From SIG587 sp045649505 (GTDB taxonomy: Bacteria; Bacillota; Clostridia; Oscillospirales; Acutalibacteraceae): a stretch of 11,038 nucleotides of DNA. Below, one piece after another: positions 1 to 5,869 of this stretch. The DNA lies in the NCBI GenBank assembly GCA_045649505.1, contig JAZRQA010000068.1, forward strand, positions 1-11,038, given 5' to 3'. Every line of letters begins with the position of its first letter. The stretch's first letter is position 1. The notes beneath the pieces were generated by a model that worked only from the letters and a program-made list of their open reading frames with translations, ran no database searches and was not told the origin of the DNA. Both the position numbers and the translations under genes were made by a program.

Positions 1-314
1 AATATCGGGAAACAGTGGCCGAGCATACACGCAAGTCCGCAAAGGAAGGTGCCGTACTCATTATAAAACGGTAAAAATGAGAAGACAAGTAGACCTAAAG
101 CGGCTGCCGCAGCACCCTTTAAAATATCAAGCGCAAAGGTAGCAAGACCTGCTCGTTTTCCTGCAACACGCAAAACATTTGTGGTGCCTGCGTTACCGCT
201 GCCGAAATCACGAACATCTACATTATTATATTTCTTTGTGAAGATAACCGCGAAGTTAATACTTCCGATTAAATAAGCGCCTATAACCGCCAATGCGGCA
301 AAAAGATAGTTCAT
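1..314 (-). CDS. plsY: Acyl-phosphate:glycerol-3-phosphate acyltransferase PlsY, 3' part cut off by window edge
   Basis: PlsY is an integral membrane enzyme that moves an acyl group from acyl-phosphate to glycerol-3-phosphate, the first step of phospholipid synthesis in most Gram-positives. I translated 104 residues from the ATG at 314-312. Residues 8-26 form a hydrophobic first membrane segment ending in GSINFAVIF. The family signature GSGNAGTTNVLR is at 38-49, two further hydrophobic stretches follow (about 57-82 and 88-98), and the last visible residues GHCFPI (99-104) begin the third conserved PlsY motif. The family is usually about 200 residues, so roughly half lies beyond base 1. The start shares one base with the der stop (TAATG), and a GAGGAG lies 8 bases upstream inside der, so translation is probably coupled. 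In many Bacillota gpsA follows plsY, but that region is not visible here. Confidence 0.95.
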   Translation of the reverse strand, partial: MNYLFAALAVIGAYLIGSINFAVIFTKKYNNVDVRDFGSGNAGTTNVLRVAGKRAGLATFALDILKGAAAAALGLLVFSFLPFYNEYGTFLCGLACMLGHCFPI

Positions 315-1636
315 TATTTATCTCCTCGTTCTCTTATAACAAATCTTACGGGTGTTCCCTCAAGACCAAAGGTGGAGCGTATCTGATTTTCAAGATAACG
401 CTGATACGAAAAATGAAACAGCTCCGCCTTATTACAAAAGCACACAAATGTTGGCGGTTTTGTTGCCGCCTGTGTCATATAGTAAATCTTAAGACGCTTT
501 CCCTTATCGGTGGGAGGCTGAACGCGCGCAGTTGCATCGGCAAGAATATCGTTAAGCATACCTGTAGATATGCGCATTGTGTTTTGGGAATGAACATAGG
601 TTATAAGTTCATAAAGCCTGTCTATACGCTGGCCCGTTTTAGCCGATATAAATATTATGGGCGCATAGGGCATAAAGGAAAAATCCTTCATTAGCTTTTT
701 TCGGTAGGAGTCCATTGTAGTCCCATCCTTTTCGACGGCATCCCACTTGTTTACGGCTATGATACACGCCTTGCCCTGTTCCATTGCAAGACCTGCAACC
801 TTAGAGTCCTGTTCGGTAAAGCCCTCAACGCCGTCTATCATAATAACACACACATCAGAGCGTTCAATAGCCATTTGCGCCCTTAAAACGCTATACTTTT
901 CAATTTTATCGTCTACGCGTGATTTACGCCTAAGCCCTGCGGTATCAATAAAATTAAATTTGCCCTTTTCGTTTTCAACAAAGGTATCGATAGCATCTCT
1001 TGTGGTTCCTGCAATCTGAGAAACAATAGAGCGCTCCTCACCCGAAATGCAGTTTACAAGAGAGGATTTGCCTGCATTTGGCTTGCCAATTACGGCAACC
1101 TGTATAACATCGTCATCCTCACTCATATCGTCTTCAAAATCGAGGTGATCAAAAACCGCGTCAAGGAGGTCTCCTGTGCCGTGACCGTGTACCGAGGATA
1201 CAGCAATTGGGTCACCAATACCCAGATTGTAAAACTCATAAAACTCAAGGGGAGTATCACCGATGCCGTCACATTTATTAACGCAAAGGACTATTGGCTT
1301 ACCGCTTTTTTGGAGCATTGAGGCTATTTCACTATCCGCCGCAGTAACGCCCGACTTAACATCGGTAACAAAAATTATAACCTGTGCTGTTTCAATTGCA
1401 AGCTGAGCCTGACTGCGCATACCCGAAAGTATAACATCGTCGGTTTTAGGCTCAATACCGCCTGTATCCACAAGCATAATTTTACGGTTATTCCACTCGG
1501 CATCGCCGTAAATACGGTCCCTTGTAACGCCCGGTGTATCGTCTACAATGGATAGGCGCTTTCCTATTAACTTGTTAAACAGAGTGGATTTACCTACATT
1601 TGGTCTACCCACAACTGCCACTACGGGTTTTGACAT
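314..1636 (-). CDS. der: Ribosome-assembly GTPase Der (EngA)
   Basis: Der is an essential tandem GTPase that acts in the cytoplasm in maturation of the 50S ribosomal subunit. The 440-residue length is normal. The first G domain shows the P-loop GRPNVGKST (10-18), DTGG (57-60) and NKCD (120-123). After an acidic linker (about 166-176) the second G domain shows GKPNAGKSS (184-192), DTAG (231-234) and NKWD (296-299). The C-terminal part (about 350-440) is the KH-like domain that binds RNA and ends in the typical TPVRFVIRERG. The ATG at 1636 starts 15 bases after the DUF512 stop, with a modest AGGTG-type site in the gap. The gene overlaps plsY by one base. The three genes DUF512, der and plsY look like one transcription unit. 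All GTP-binding motifs are intact. Confidence 0.98.
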   Translation of the reverse strand: MSKPVVAVVGRPNVGKSTLFNKLIGKRLSIVDDTPGVTRDRIYGDAEWNNRKIMLVDTGGIEPKTDDVILSGMRSQAQLAIETAQVIIFVTDVKSGVTAADSEIASMLQKSGKPIVLCVNKCDGIGDTPLEFYEFYNLGIGDPIAVSSVHGHGTGDLLDAVFDHLDFEDDMSEDDDVIQVAVIGKPNAGKSSLVNCISGEERSIVSQIAGTTRDAIDTFVENEKGKFNFIDTAGLRRKSRVDDKIEKYSVLRAQMAIERSDVCVIMIDGVEGFTEQDSKVAGLAMEQGKACIIAVNKWDAVEKDGTTMDSYRKKLMKDFSFMPYAPIIFISAKTGQRIDRLYELITYVHSQNTMRISTGMLNDILADATARVQPPTDKGKRLKIYYMTQAATKPPTFVCFCNKAELFHFSYQRYLENQIRSTFGLEGTPVRFVIRERGDK

Positions 1637-1651
1637 CTTTTTACACCTGTC

Positions 1652-2959
1652 CTATATCTTTGTATTTAAAATTGCTTCAACAAGCTCATGCCCGTCATTA
1701 TTAACGGGGATTACGGGCACCCCTAGGGCATTTGACAATTCATCAATATGCATATCATCAAGAAAAAGGTCGTTTTCGTGCCTCAGCATTGAGGAGGGAA
1801 TAAGCAAAGCGTCTCCTAAATCCTTGCCCTTTAACTGATTGAGAATATCACCGCCTGTAACAAGGCCCGCAACTGTAATTTTCTCGCCGAAAAAATTGTT
1901 TTTTATCGCAAAGACCTCGCCACTTAAATTATGGCATTTTTTGCACAATAAGTCAATAATTTCCTCAATCAATTTCGCCGCCGAGACCCCTGTTGCTATA
2001 CTAACGCGCCGTTTTGCTATATTCTCAGGGGCAGCCTCTATTGCAAGGCGAGCCTCGTCCCTGAGTAACGCCCATAGACCCACGCCGTTTTCAAGCTGTA
2101 GAAAATCCTCATAGAAGGCACTATCGGGTATACTTCTGCCTGCCATAATATAAAATTCATCCGAGCCGAAAACCCTGCGATATCCGTTTTCTTTCAGGGT
2201 TTTTTCACCGTAAAATTCGAGTATATCAAGGGCCTGTGCAGCTGCATATTTATCGTAGGGTGTTAGCGGCTCAAGCCCCTCGCGGTATTTCGTAATTCCA
2301 ACGGGAACAGCGGCAATACAGCCGATATTTTCCATTTTTGTAAGGTCACAAAGAGTCTTTTTTAGCTCATCGCCGTCATTAACACCGGGGCACACAACGA
2401 GCTGACAGTTCATTTTAATTCCTGCGCTGTTAAATCTATTTATAATTTCAAGAGCCTCTCCAGCGTGCTTATTTTTCATCATTTTAACACGAAGCTTGGG
2501 ATTTGTTGTGTGTACCGAAATATTAACGGGGCTTATATGCATTTTTATTATGCGGGAAATTTCGTGCTCGGTAAGGTTTGTTAAGGTAATATAATTTCCG
2601 AAAAGAAAGGAAAGGCGGGAATCGTCATCCTTAAAATACAGACTGCTCCTTAAGCCTTTTGGTAGCTGGTCGATAAAACAAAAAATGCACTTGTTTTTAC
2701 AGGAACGCTGCTTGTCCATAAGATAGGTTTCAAAACAAAGTCCCAGCTCCGCCTCGGCACTTTTTCGTACGGTTTTTTTACAAAGCTTCCCCTTTGAATT
2801 TATAAATTCGATTTTCAGTTTTTTATCGTTTTGGTAAAAACGGTAGTCAAGCACATCTACTATTTCCTGAGCGTTAATGCTAAGGAGCGTATCTTTGCTT
2901 TTTATCCCCGCCTTAAAGGCAGGCGAGCCTTTTTGTACGCTTTCGATTATTACCGACAT
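1652..2959 (-). CDS. DUF512 family protein: PDZ-like domain plus radical-SAM-like iron-sulfur domain, function unknown
   Basis: A 435-residue protein of the DUF512 family. The N-terminus (about 1-60, with KGSPAFKAGIKSKDTLLSIN) resembles a PDZ domain. It is followed by a cysteine cluster CX3CX2C at C87, C91 and C94 (CKNKCIFC), the spacing used by radical SAM enzymes to hold a 4Fe-4S cluster. The middle (about 120-280) has alternating hydrophobic strands and helices consistent with a partial TIM barrel, including ISVHTTNP and CPGVNDG. The C-terminal 150 residues contain the glycine-rich TGVSAAKLIEEI and GLVTGGDIL segments. No reaction has been assigned to the family as far as I know. The ATG at 2959 has AAGGGG 7 bases upstream. 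The gene lies directly after a terminator and 15 bases before der, a neighbourhood I recall as recurrent in Bacillota, which hints at a translation- or membrane-related role without proving it. Confidence 0.9.
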   Translation of the reverse strand: MSVIIESVQKGSPAFKAGIKSKDTLLSINAQEIVDVLDYRFYQNDKKLKIEFINSKGKLCKKTVRKSAEAELGLCFETYLMDKQRSCKNKCIFCFIDQLPKGLRSSLYFKDDDSRLSFLFGNYITLTNLTEHEISRIIKMHISPVNISVHTTNPKLRVKMMKNKHAGEALEIINRFNSAGIKMNCQLVVCPGVNDGDELKKTLCDLTKMENIGCIAAVPVGITKYREGLEPLTPYDKYAAAQALDILEFYGEKTLKENGYRRVFGSDEFYIMAGRSIPDSAFYEDFLQLENGVGLWALLRDEARLAIEAAPENIAKRRVSIATGVSAAKLIEEIIDLLCKKCHNLSGEVFAIKNNFFGEKITVAGLVTGGDILNQLKGKDLGDALLIPSSMLRHENDLFLDDMHIDELSNALGVPVIPVNNDGHELVEAILNTKI

Positions 2960-2972
2960 TTCCCCACCCCTT

Positions 2973-3007
2973 AAATAAAAAAATAGAGAAGGATTCCTCC
3001 CCCTCTA
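2973..3007 (-). terminator. Rho-independent terminator after rpmF
   Basis: Read on the minus strand, 3007-2984 folds into a 9-bp stem (TAGAGGGGG against CCTTCTCTA, two G-U pairs) with a 6-base loop (AGGAAT). Seven Ts, an A and three more Ts follow directly. It lies 35 bases after the rpmF stop and would end the yceD-rpmF message. A run of seven Ts (plus strand 3012-3018) sits on the other side, so weak activity in the opposite direction is possible, but no plus-strand gene uses it. DUF512 starts only 14 bases after the T-tract, so it needs read-through or a promoter upstream of the hairpin. Confidence 0.8.
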
Positions 3008-3041
3008 CCTCTTTTTTTCGGTTTAAATTAAATTAAAGCCC

Positions 3042-3224
3042 TTATGCCTCGGTCTTTACAACCTCGCGACCGTCATAATGGCCGCAGGCAGCGCAAAGAC
3101 GGTGAGGTCTCTTGTACTCGCCGCAATGATTGCACTTTACAAGCGCGGGAGCAGTAAGCTTCCATACATTGGAGCGTCTCTTATCTCTTCTTGCTTTTGA
3201 AGTTTTTCTCTTCGGTACTGCCAT
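3042..3224 (-). CDS. rpmF: 50S ribosomal protein L32, zinc-ribbon form
   Basis: L32 is a small protein of the large ribosomal subunit. The 60 residues begin with the near-invariant MAVPKRKTSKARRDKRRS. A zinc ribbon follows, with cysteines at 31, 34, 44 and 47 (CX2C-X9-CX2C), so this is the zinc-binding form, not the cysteine-free paralogue some bacteria use under zinc starvation. The frame is open from a GTG at 3233, but I chose the ATG at 3224. It gives the conserved N-terminus and stands 8 bases after a perfect AAGGAGG (3239-3233), while the GTG overlaps that site. The gene follows yceD by 52 bases, the widely conserved yceD-rpmF pairing, and a terminator lies downstream. Confidence 0.97.
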   Translation of the reverse strand: MAVPKRKTSKARRDKRRSNVWKLTAPALVKCNHCGEYKRPHRLCAACGHYDGREVVKTEA

Positions 3225-3232
3225 TTTCAGCA

Positions 3233-3239
3233 CCTCCTT
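3233..3239 (-). promoter_or_regulatory. Ribosome binding site that fixes the rpmF start
   Basis: AAGGAGG on the minus strand, 8 bases before ATG 3224-3222. The in-frame GTG at 3233-3231 overlaps the end of this site and cannot be initiated from it, so rpmF should start at 3224. Confidence 0.85.
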
Positions 3240-3276
3240 AATAAAATACCTTTATTTGTCTTTTGTTTATCTTTTT

Positions 3277-3723
3277 TTATGAACAGGAGCACTGCCCCTC
3301 GTTCAGATTGGTGCCGCATAAAGAGCAAATACCTTTACAATCCTCACAGCACAGATGCTTCATTGGGATATTCAGGATTACCTCATCACGGCATAGTTCA
3401 TCAAGATCAAGCTTGTAATCAGGAACGGTTAAAATACTGTCACTGGCCTCACCCTCAATATGGGTGGCAAGATTGCGGTCAAAGGTTACGGTGTAGCTAT
3501 TGGTACATTCTTTTGTGCAACGGTCACACCCTGCGGTATAGCTGAAGGAAATCTCCAGATGCAGCCTTACAAGACCTGCTTTGTTTTTAACCTCGCCCAA
3601 TATGCTTACGGGTTGCTTGAGCGGAAATTCACCCGAAAACTCGACATCGGCAAGATCAAGTGAACAGGAAATCGGAGTTGACATATTCTCGGTTATAAAA
3701 AGCTTTTTTAAATCAAGAACCAT
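3277..3723 (-). CDS. yceD: YceD/DUF177 family protein, large-ribosomal-RNA accumulation protein
   Basis: A 148-residue DUF177 (YceD) protein. Homologues are linked to 23S rRNA accumulation in bacteria and plastids, and the gene habitually sits in front of rpmF, as here. The visible signature is the C-terminal cysteine-rich stretch: CCEDCKGICSLCGTNLNEG begins at C125 and ends two residues before C145 and C147. A CX2CX3C group lies at C66, C69 and C73, and together they probably bind zinc. The frame stays open up to a TTG at 3780, but that triplet is the first three bases of the -35 box of the promoter, so it cannot be the start. The ATG at 3723 has AGAGGAG 5 bases upstream and lies about 22 bases after the predicted transcription start. 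It is co-transcribed with rpmF. Confidence 0.9.
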   Translation of the reverse strand: MVLDLKKLFITENMSTPISCSLDLADVEFSGEFPLKQPVSILGEVKNKAGLVRLHLEISFSYTAGCDRCTKECTNSYTVTFDRNLATHIEGEASDSILTVPDYKLDLDELCRDEVILNIPMKHLCCEDCKGICSLCGTNLNEGQCSCS

Positions 3724-3751
3724 ACCTTCTCCTCTTTTCGTCACACCAAAT

Positions 3752-3802
3752 ATTATATCTAAATGATTTTGCTTTGTCAAGGATTTTATTTTAAAATATT
3801 AC
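3752..3802 (-). promoter_or_regulatory. Strong sigma-A promoter with UP-like element for yceD-rpmF
   Basis: On the minus strand a perfect TTGACA (3780-3775) is followed by a 17-base spacer (3774-3758) and a perfect TATAAT (3757-3752). The predicted start is near 3746-3744, giving a leader of about 22 bases before the yceD ATG. The 22 bases upstream of the -35 box (3802-3781) are 18/22 A or T and contain a 12-base palindrome TATTTTAAAATA (3787-3798). They could act as an UP element that contacts the RNA polymerase alpha subunit. The position just after ruvX and the strength fit a ribosomal-protein gene. Confidence 0.9.
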
Positions 3803-3834
3803 CTGTTTAACGCCTTTATTTTTGGGAATTATGA

Positions 3835-4248
3835 CTATTTATTGAGAAAACGAAGATAATCCTCCAAAATAATTACCGCAGCAACTGCGTCTACAGTTTG
3901 TTTGCGCTTCTCGCGGCGGACATTGTTTGCATTAAGCGCATTGTGCGCCGAAACGGTGGTGCATCTTTCATCCCACATAACCGTTTCAATTTTCGAACAC
4001 TCATTTATTTTTGTTGCAAGCTCGCGGCATTTTGTGGCTCGCTCACCCTCCGAACCATCCATATTACGGGGCAGTCCCACCACAATACGCGCTGCATTTT
4101 CCTCTAAGGCGGCGGCGCATACCTTTTCAATAAGTCGTTGCTCGTTATATTCGGTTATTACTGTTTTAGGGAAAGCTAATGTAGAGCCTGTATCCCCTAC
4201 GGCAAGTCCCGTACGGGCGAGACCTAAATCAACCGACATTATTCGCAT
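3835..4248 (-). CDS. ruvX: RuvX/YqgF RNase H-fold protein, putative pre-16S rRNA nuclease or Holliday junction resolvase
   Basis: A 137-residue YqgF-family protein. Members have an RNase H-like fold and are tied to 16S rRNA 5'-end maturation and, in some species, to Holliday junction cleavage. The acidic active site is visible: D7 in MSVDLGLARTG, E94 in WDERCTT, and D120 in VDAVAAV. The family motif VVGLPRNMDGSEG lies at 56-68. The length is typical. The ATG at 4248 starts 3 bases after the stop of the phosphatase gene, with GGGAAG 6 bases upstream. A second ATG 9 bases further in is possible but less well placed. I see no terminator in the 54 bases after the stop, so reads from this operon may run into yceD-rpmF. 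Confidence 0.96.
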   Translation of the reverse strand: MRIMSVDLGLARTGLAVGDTGSTLAFPKTVITEYNEQRLIEKVCAAALEENAARIVVGLPRNMDGSEGERATKCRELATKINECSKIETVMWDERCTTVSAHNALNANNVRREKRKQTVDAVAAVIILEDYLRFLNK

Positions 4249-4251
4249 AAT

Positions 4252-4917
4252 TTACTTCCCTTCCGTGCCCCAAGCGGCTATTTTGTTTGCCACAGGTAAC
4301 AGCTCTTCACTTAAATGGTCAACACTGTTAGTGAATTTTATTTCGGGTTTTAGTTGCTCATCAAACTCAACAAGCGTAACGGCGGTATTATCACACCAGG
4401 GCACTTCTCTAAGTCGCTCGATATCCCCATACAAAAGCCAGCACATAAGGCACCTTATAGCCGCACCGTGAGAAACGGTTACTATGTTTTGACCCTTGTT
4501 TTCTCTTATTATTCTCTGTACCGCGGCGAAAACACGCGCATAAACGCTGCGCATACTCTCCCCGTTTTCCGGTGCAAAGTTTTGCGGAGTTAAATTCCAC
4601 GCATCCTCCAACTGACGGTGGTTTTCGAATATATCGTTAAGGTGTTTCCCCTCAATAATTCCGCCGTGAATTTCCCTTAAATCATTATCGGTTATTATTT
4701 CAAGGCCCTTGATTTGAGCAATGGCGGCGGCGGTCTTTTTTGCACGGGCAAGGGGTGATGAATAAATTACATTCACATCAATGCCCCGAAACCTTTCTCC
4801 AAGGGCAGCTATCTGCTTTTTGCCTACCGGCGAAACCTCAAAATCACTGTTTCCCTGGAAAACCTTTAGGTGGTTGCCCATTGTTTCACAGTGGCGTACA
4901 ATATAGAGCCTTGTCAT
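4252..4917 (-). CDS. Histidine phosphatase superfamily protein (phosphoglycerate-mutase-like, GpmB/CobC type)
   Basis: A 221-residue histidine phosphatase. The phosphate-accepting H9 lies in VRHCET, where the usual RHGE has Cys at position 10 instead of Gly. R58 (SSPLARAKKTA), the acid E82 (LREIHGG) and the second histidine H150 (VSHGAAIR) complete the catalytic set, so the protein should be active as a phosphatase. The substrate cannot be read from the sequence: members act on sugar phosphates, 3-phosphoglycerate or alpha-ribazole phosphate, and no cobalamin genes are nearby. It starts 16 bases after uppP. The candidate ribosome binding site AAGGGAAG overlaps the uppP stop and stands rather far (about 10 bases) from the ATG. 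With ruvX 3 bases downstream, it is part of the uppP operon. Confidence 0.93.
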   Translation of the reverse strand: MTRLYIVRHCETMGNHLKVFQGNSDFEVSPVGKKQIAALGERFRGIDVNVIYSSPLARAKKTAAAIAQIKGLEIITDNDLREIHGGIIEGKHLNDIFENHRQLEDAWNLTPQNFAPENGESMRSVYARVFAAVQRIIRENKGQNIVTVSHGAAIRCLMCWLLYGDIERLREVPWCDNTAVTLVEFDEQLKPEIKFTNSVDHLSEELLPVANKIAAWGTEGK

Positions 4918-4933
4918 TTAGAATGCACTTCCC

Positions 4934-5785
4934 TTATTTGAAGACATAGAAATAAAGCAGAACTATTATACCAAGAGCAATACGGTACCAGCCGAATACC
5001 TTGAAATCCTTCTTCTTTATATAGGTCAGCAGGAACTTAATTGCAAGAACAGAAACTATAAATGCAATGAGCATACCTGTCACAAGAATTATAAGGCGAT
5101 AGCCCGAAAAGCCCATTGCGCTTTCCTGAACAAATTTTACATATTTAATTGCCTTTAAGGCACTTGCACCAAACATTACGGGCACAGCAAGGTAAAAACT
5201 GAACTCCGCCGCAACAACGCGGGAGGTACCAAGCAGTAAAGCGCCTAAAATAGTAGAGCCCGAACGAGAGGTACCCGGGATAAGGGACAGCACTTGAAAA
5301 CAGCCGATGAAGAATGCGGTTTTCCAGTCAAGCCCCTTGAGGGTTGCAATTTTAGGCTCACGGTTTTTAAAGGCGGTTTCGATTACAATAAAGGCAATAC
5401 CGTAAACGATAAGGGCAATAGAAACAACCCTATAGTTGTGAAGATGCTCATCCATCCAATCATCAAGGGGAAGACCAATAATTGCCGCAGGCAGGCAGGC
5501 AACTATAACCTTGCCCCAAAGGGTTAAGGTGTTTTTTTTAAGTGTAACCTTGTTTTCCTTTATACCCACAGGGCAAAGCTTGCTCCAAAAAATTACCACA
5601 ACTGCAAGTATTGCGCCAAGCTGAATTACCACATTAAACATTTCGGTAAATTCACTCGTCAGGTCTTTAAGGGAGAAAAATTGCTCCGCTAATATAAGAT
5701 GTCCTGTACTGCTTATAGGTAACCACTCGGTAATACCCTCGATAATACCAAGTATTATTGCGTTTATTATGTTCAAAAATTCCAT
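4934..5785 (-). CDS. uppP: Undecaprenyl-diphosphatase UppP (BacA)
   Basis: UppP removes a phosphate from undecaprenyl diphosphate to regenerate the lipid carrier for peptidoglycan and wall polymer export. Overexpression in other bacteria gives bacitracin resistance. The 283-residue membrane protein has many hydrophobic segments. The two active-site motifs are intact: EGITEWLPISSTGHL (E16, E20, S25, S26, H29) and PGTSRSGST (170-178, with R174). The ATG at 5785 has a perfect AAGGAGG 6 bases upstream. It follows the glg terminator and appears to have its own promoter in the end of glgA. The C-terminus is a short tail after the final membrane helix (LGIIVLLYFYVFK). The next gene starts 16 bases later. 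Confidence 0.98.
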   Translation of the reverse strand: MEFLNIINAIILGIIEGITEWLPISSTGHLILAEQFFSLKDLTSEFTEMFNVVIQLGAILAVVVIFWSKLCPVGIKENKVTLKKNTLTLWGKVIVACLPAAIIGLPLDDWMDEHLHNYRVVSIALIVYGIAFIVIETAFKNREPKIATLKGLDWKTAFFIGCFQVLSLIPGTSRSGSTILGALLLGTSRVVAAEFSFYLAVPVMFGASALKAIKYVKFVQESAMGFSGYRLIILVTGMLIAFIVSVLAIKFLLTYIKKKDFKVFGWYRIALGIIVLLYFYVFK

Positions 5786-5805
5786 AAAAAGCCTCCTTCA
5801 AAGGC

Positions 5806-5835
5806 AAAAATACGGGAGGGCACTCGGTCCCTCCC
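5806..5835 (-). terminator. GC-rich hairpin and U-tract ending the glycogen operon
   Basis: On the minus strand GGGAGGG (5835-5829), an 8-base loop ACCGAGTG and CCCTCCC (5820-5814) form a 7-bp stem. GTA and five Ts (5810-5806) follow. It begins 23 bases after the glgA stop and fits a rho-independent terminator for glgBCDA. The U-tract is short and offset by three bases, so termination may be partial. The same hairpin would lie at the very 5' end of a message from the promoter at 5841-5869. Confidence 0.7.
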
Positions 5836-5840
5836 TATTA

Positions 5841-5869
5841 AATATAACACAGTTCAAACTATTTGGCAA
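5841..5869 (-). promoter_or_regulatory. Predicted extended -10 sigma-A promoter for uppP, overlapping the glgA 3' end
   Basis: On the minus strand TTGCCA (5869-5864, five of six consensus bases), a 17-base spacer and TATATT (5846-5841, five of six) are preceded by TGT, an extended -10. The predicted start is at about 5836-5834. The -35 box lies within the last codons of glgA. The position explains how uppP can be expressed after the glg terminator. Confidence 0.6.

Noticed and set aside
293..694. A 133-codon open frame on the plus strand opposite the end of der.
   Set aside because: It is opposite the KH domain and last G-domain part of der, which are intact; the frame has no independent support.
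3787..3798. The perfect 12-base palindrome TATTTTAAAATA upstream of the yceD promoter, considered as an operator.
   Set aside because: It is pure A+T and short, and it is better explained as part of the UP-like block. I found no second copy.
3781..3834. The gap after ruvX, searched for a terminator.
   Set aside because: I found no GC-containing hairpin with a T-tract on the minus strand there.
3902..4471. A 189-codon open frame on the plus strand opposite ruvX and the phosphatase gene.
   Set aside because: It lies antisense to two conserved genes with intact active sites, crosses their junction, and its low-complexity Ser/Thr/Pro-rich product has no recognisable motif.
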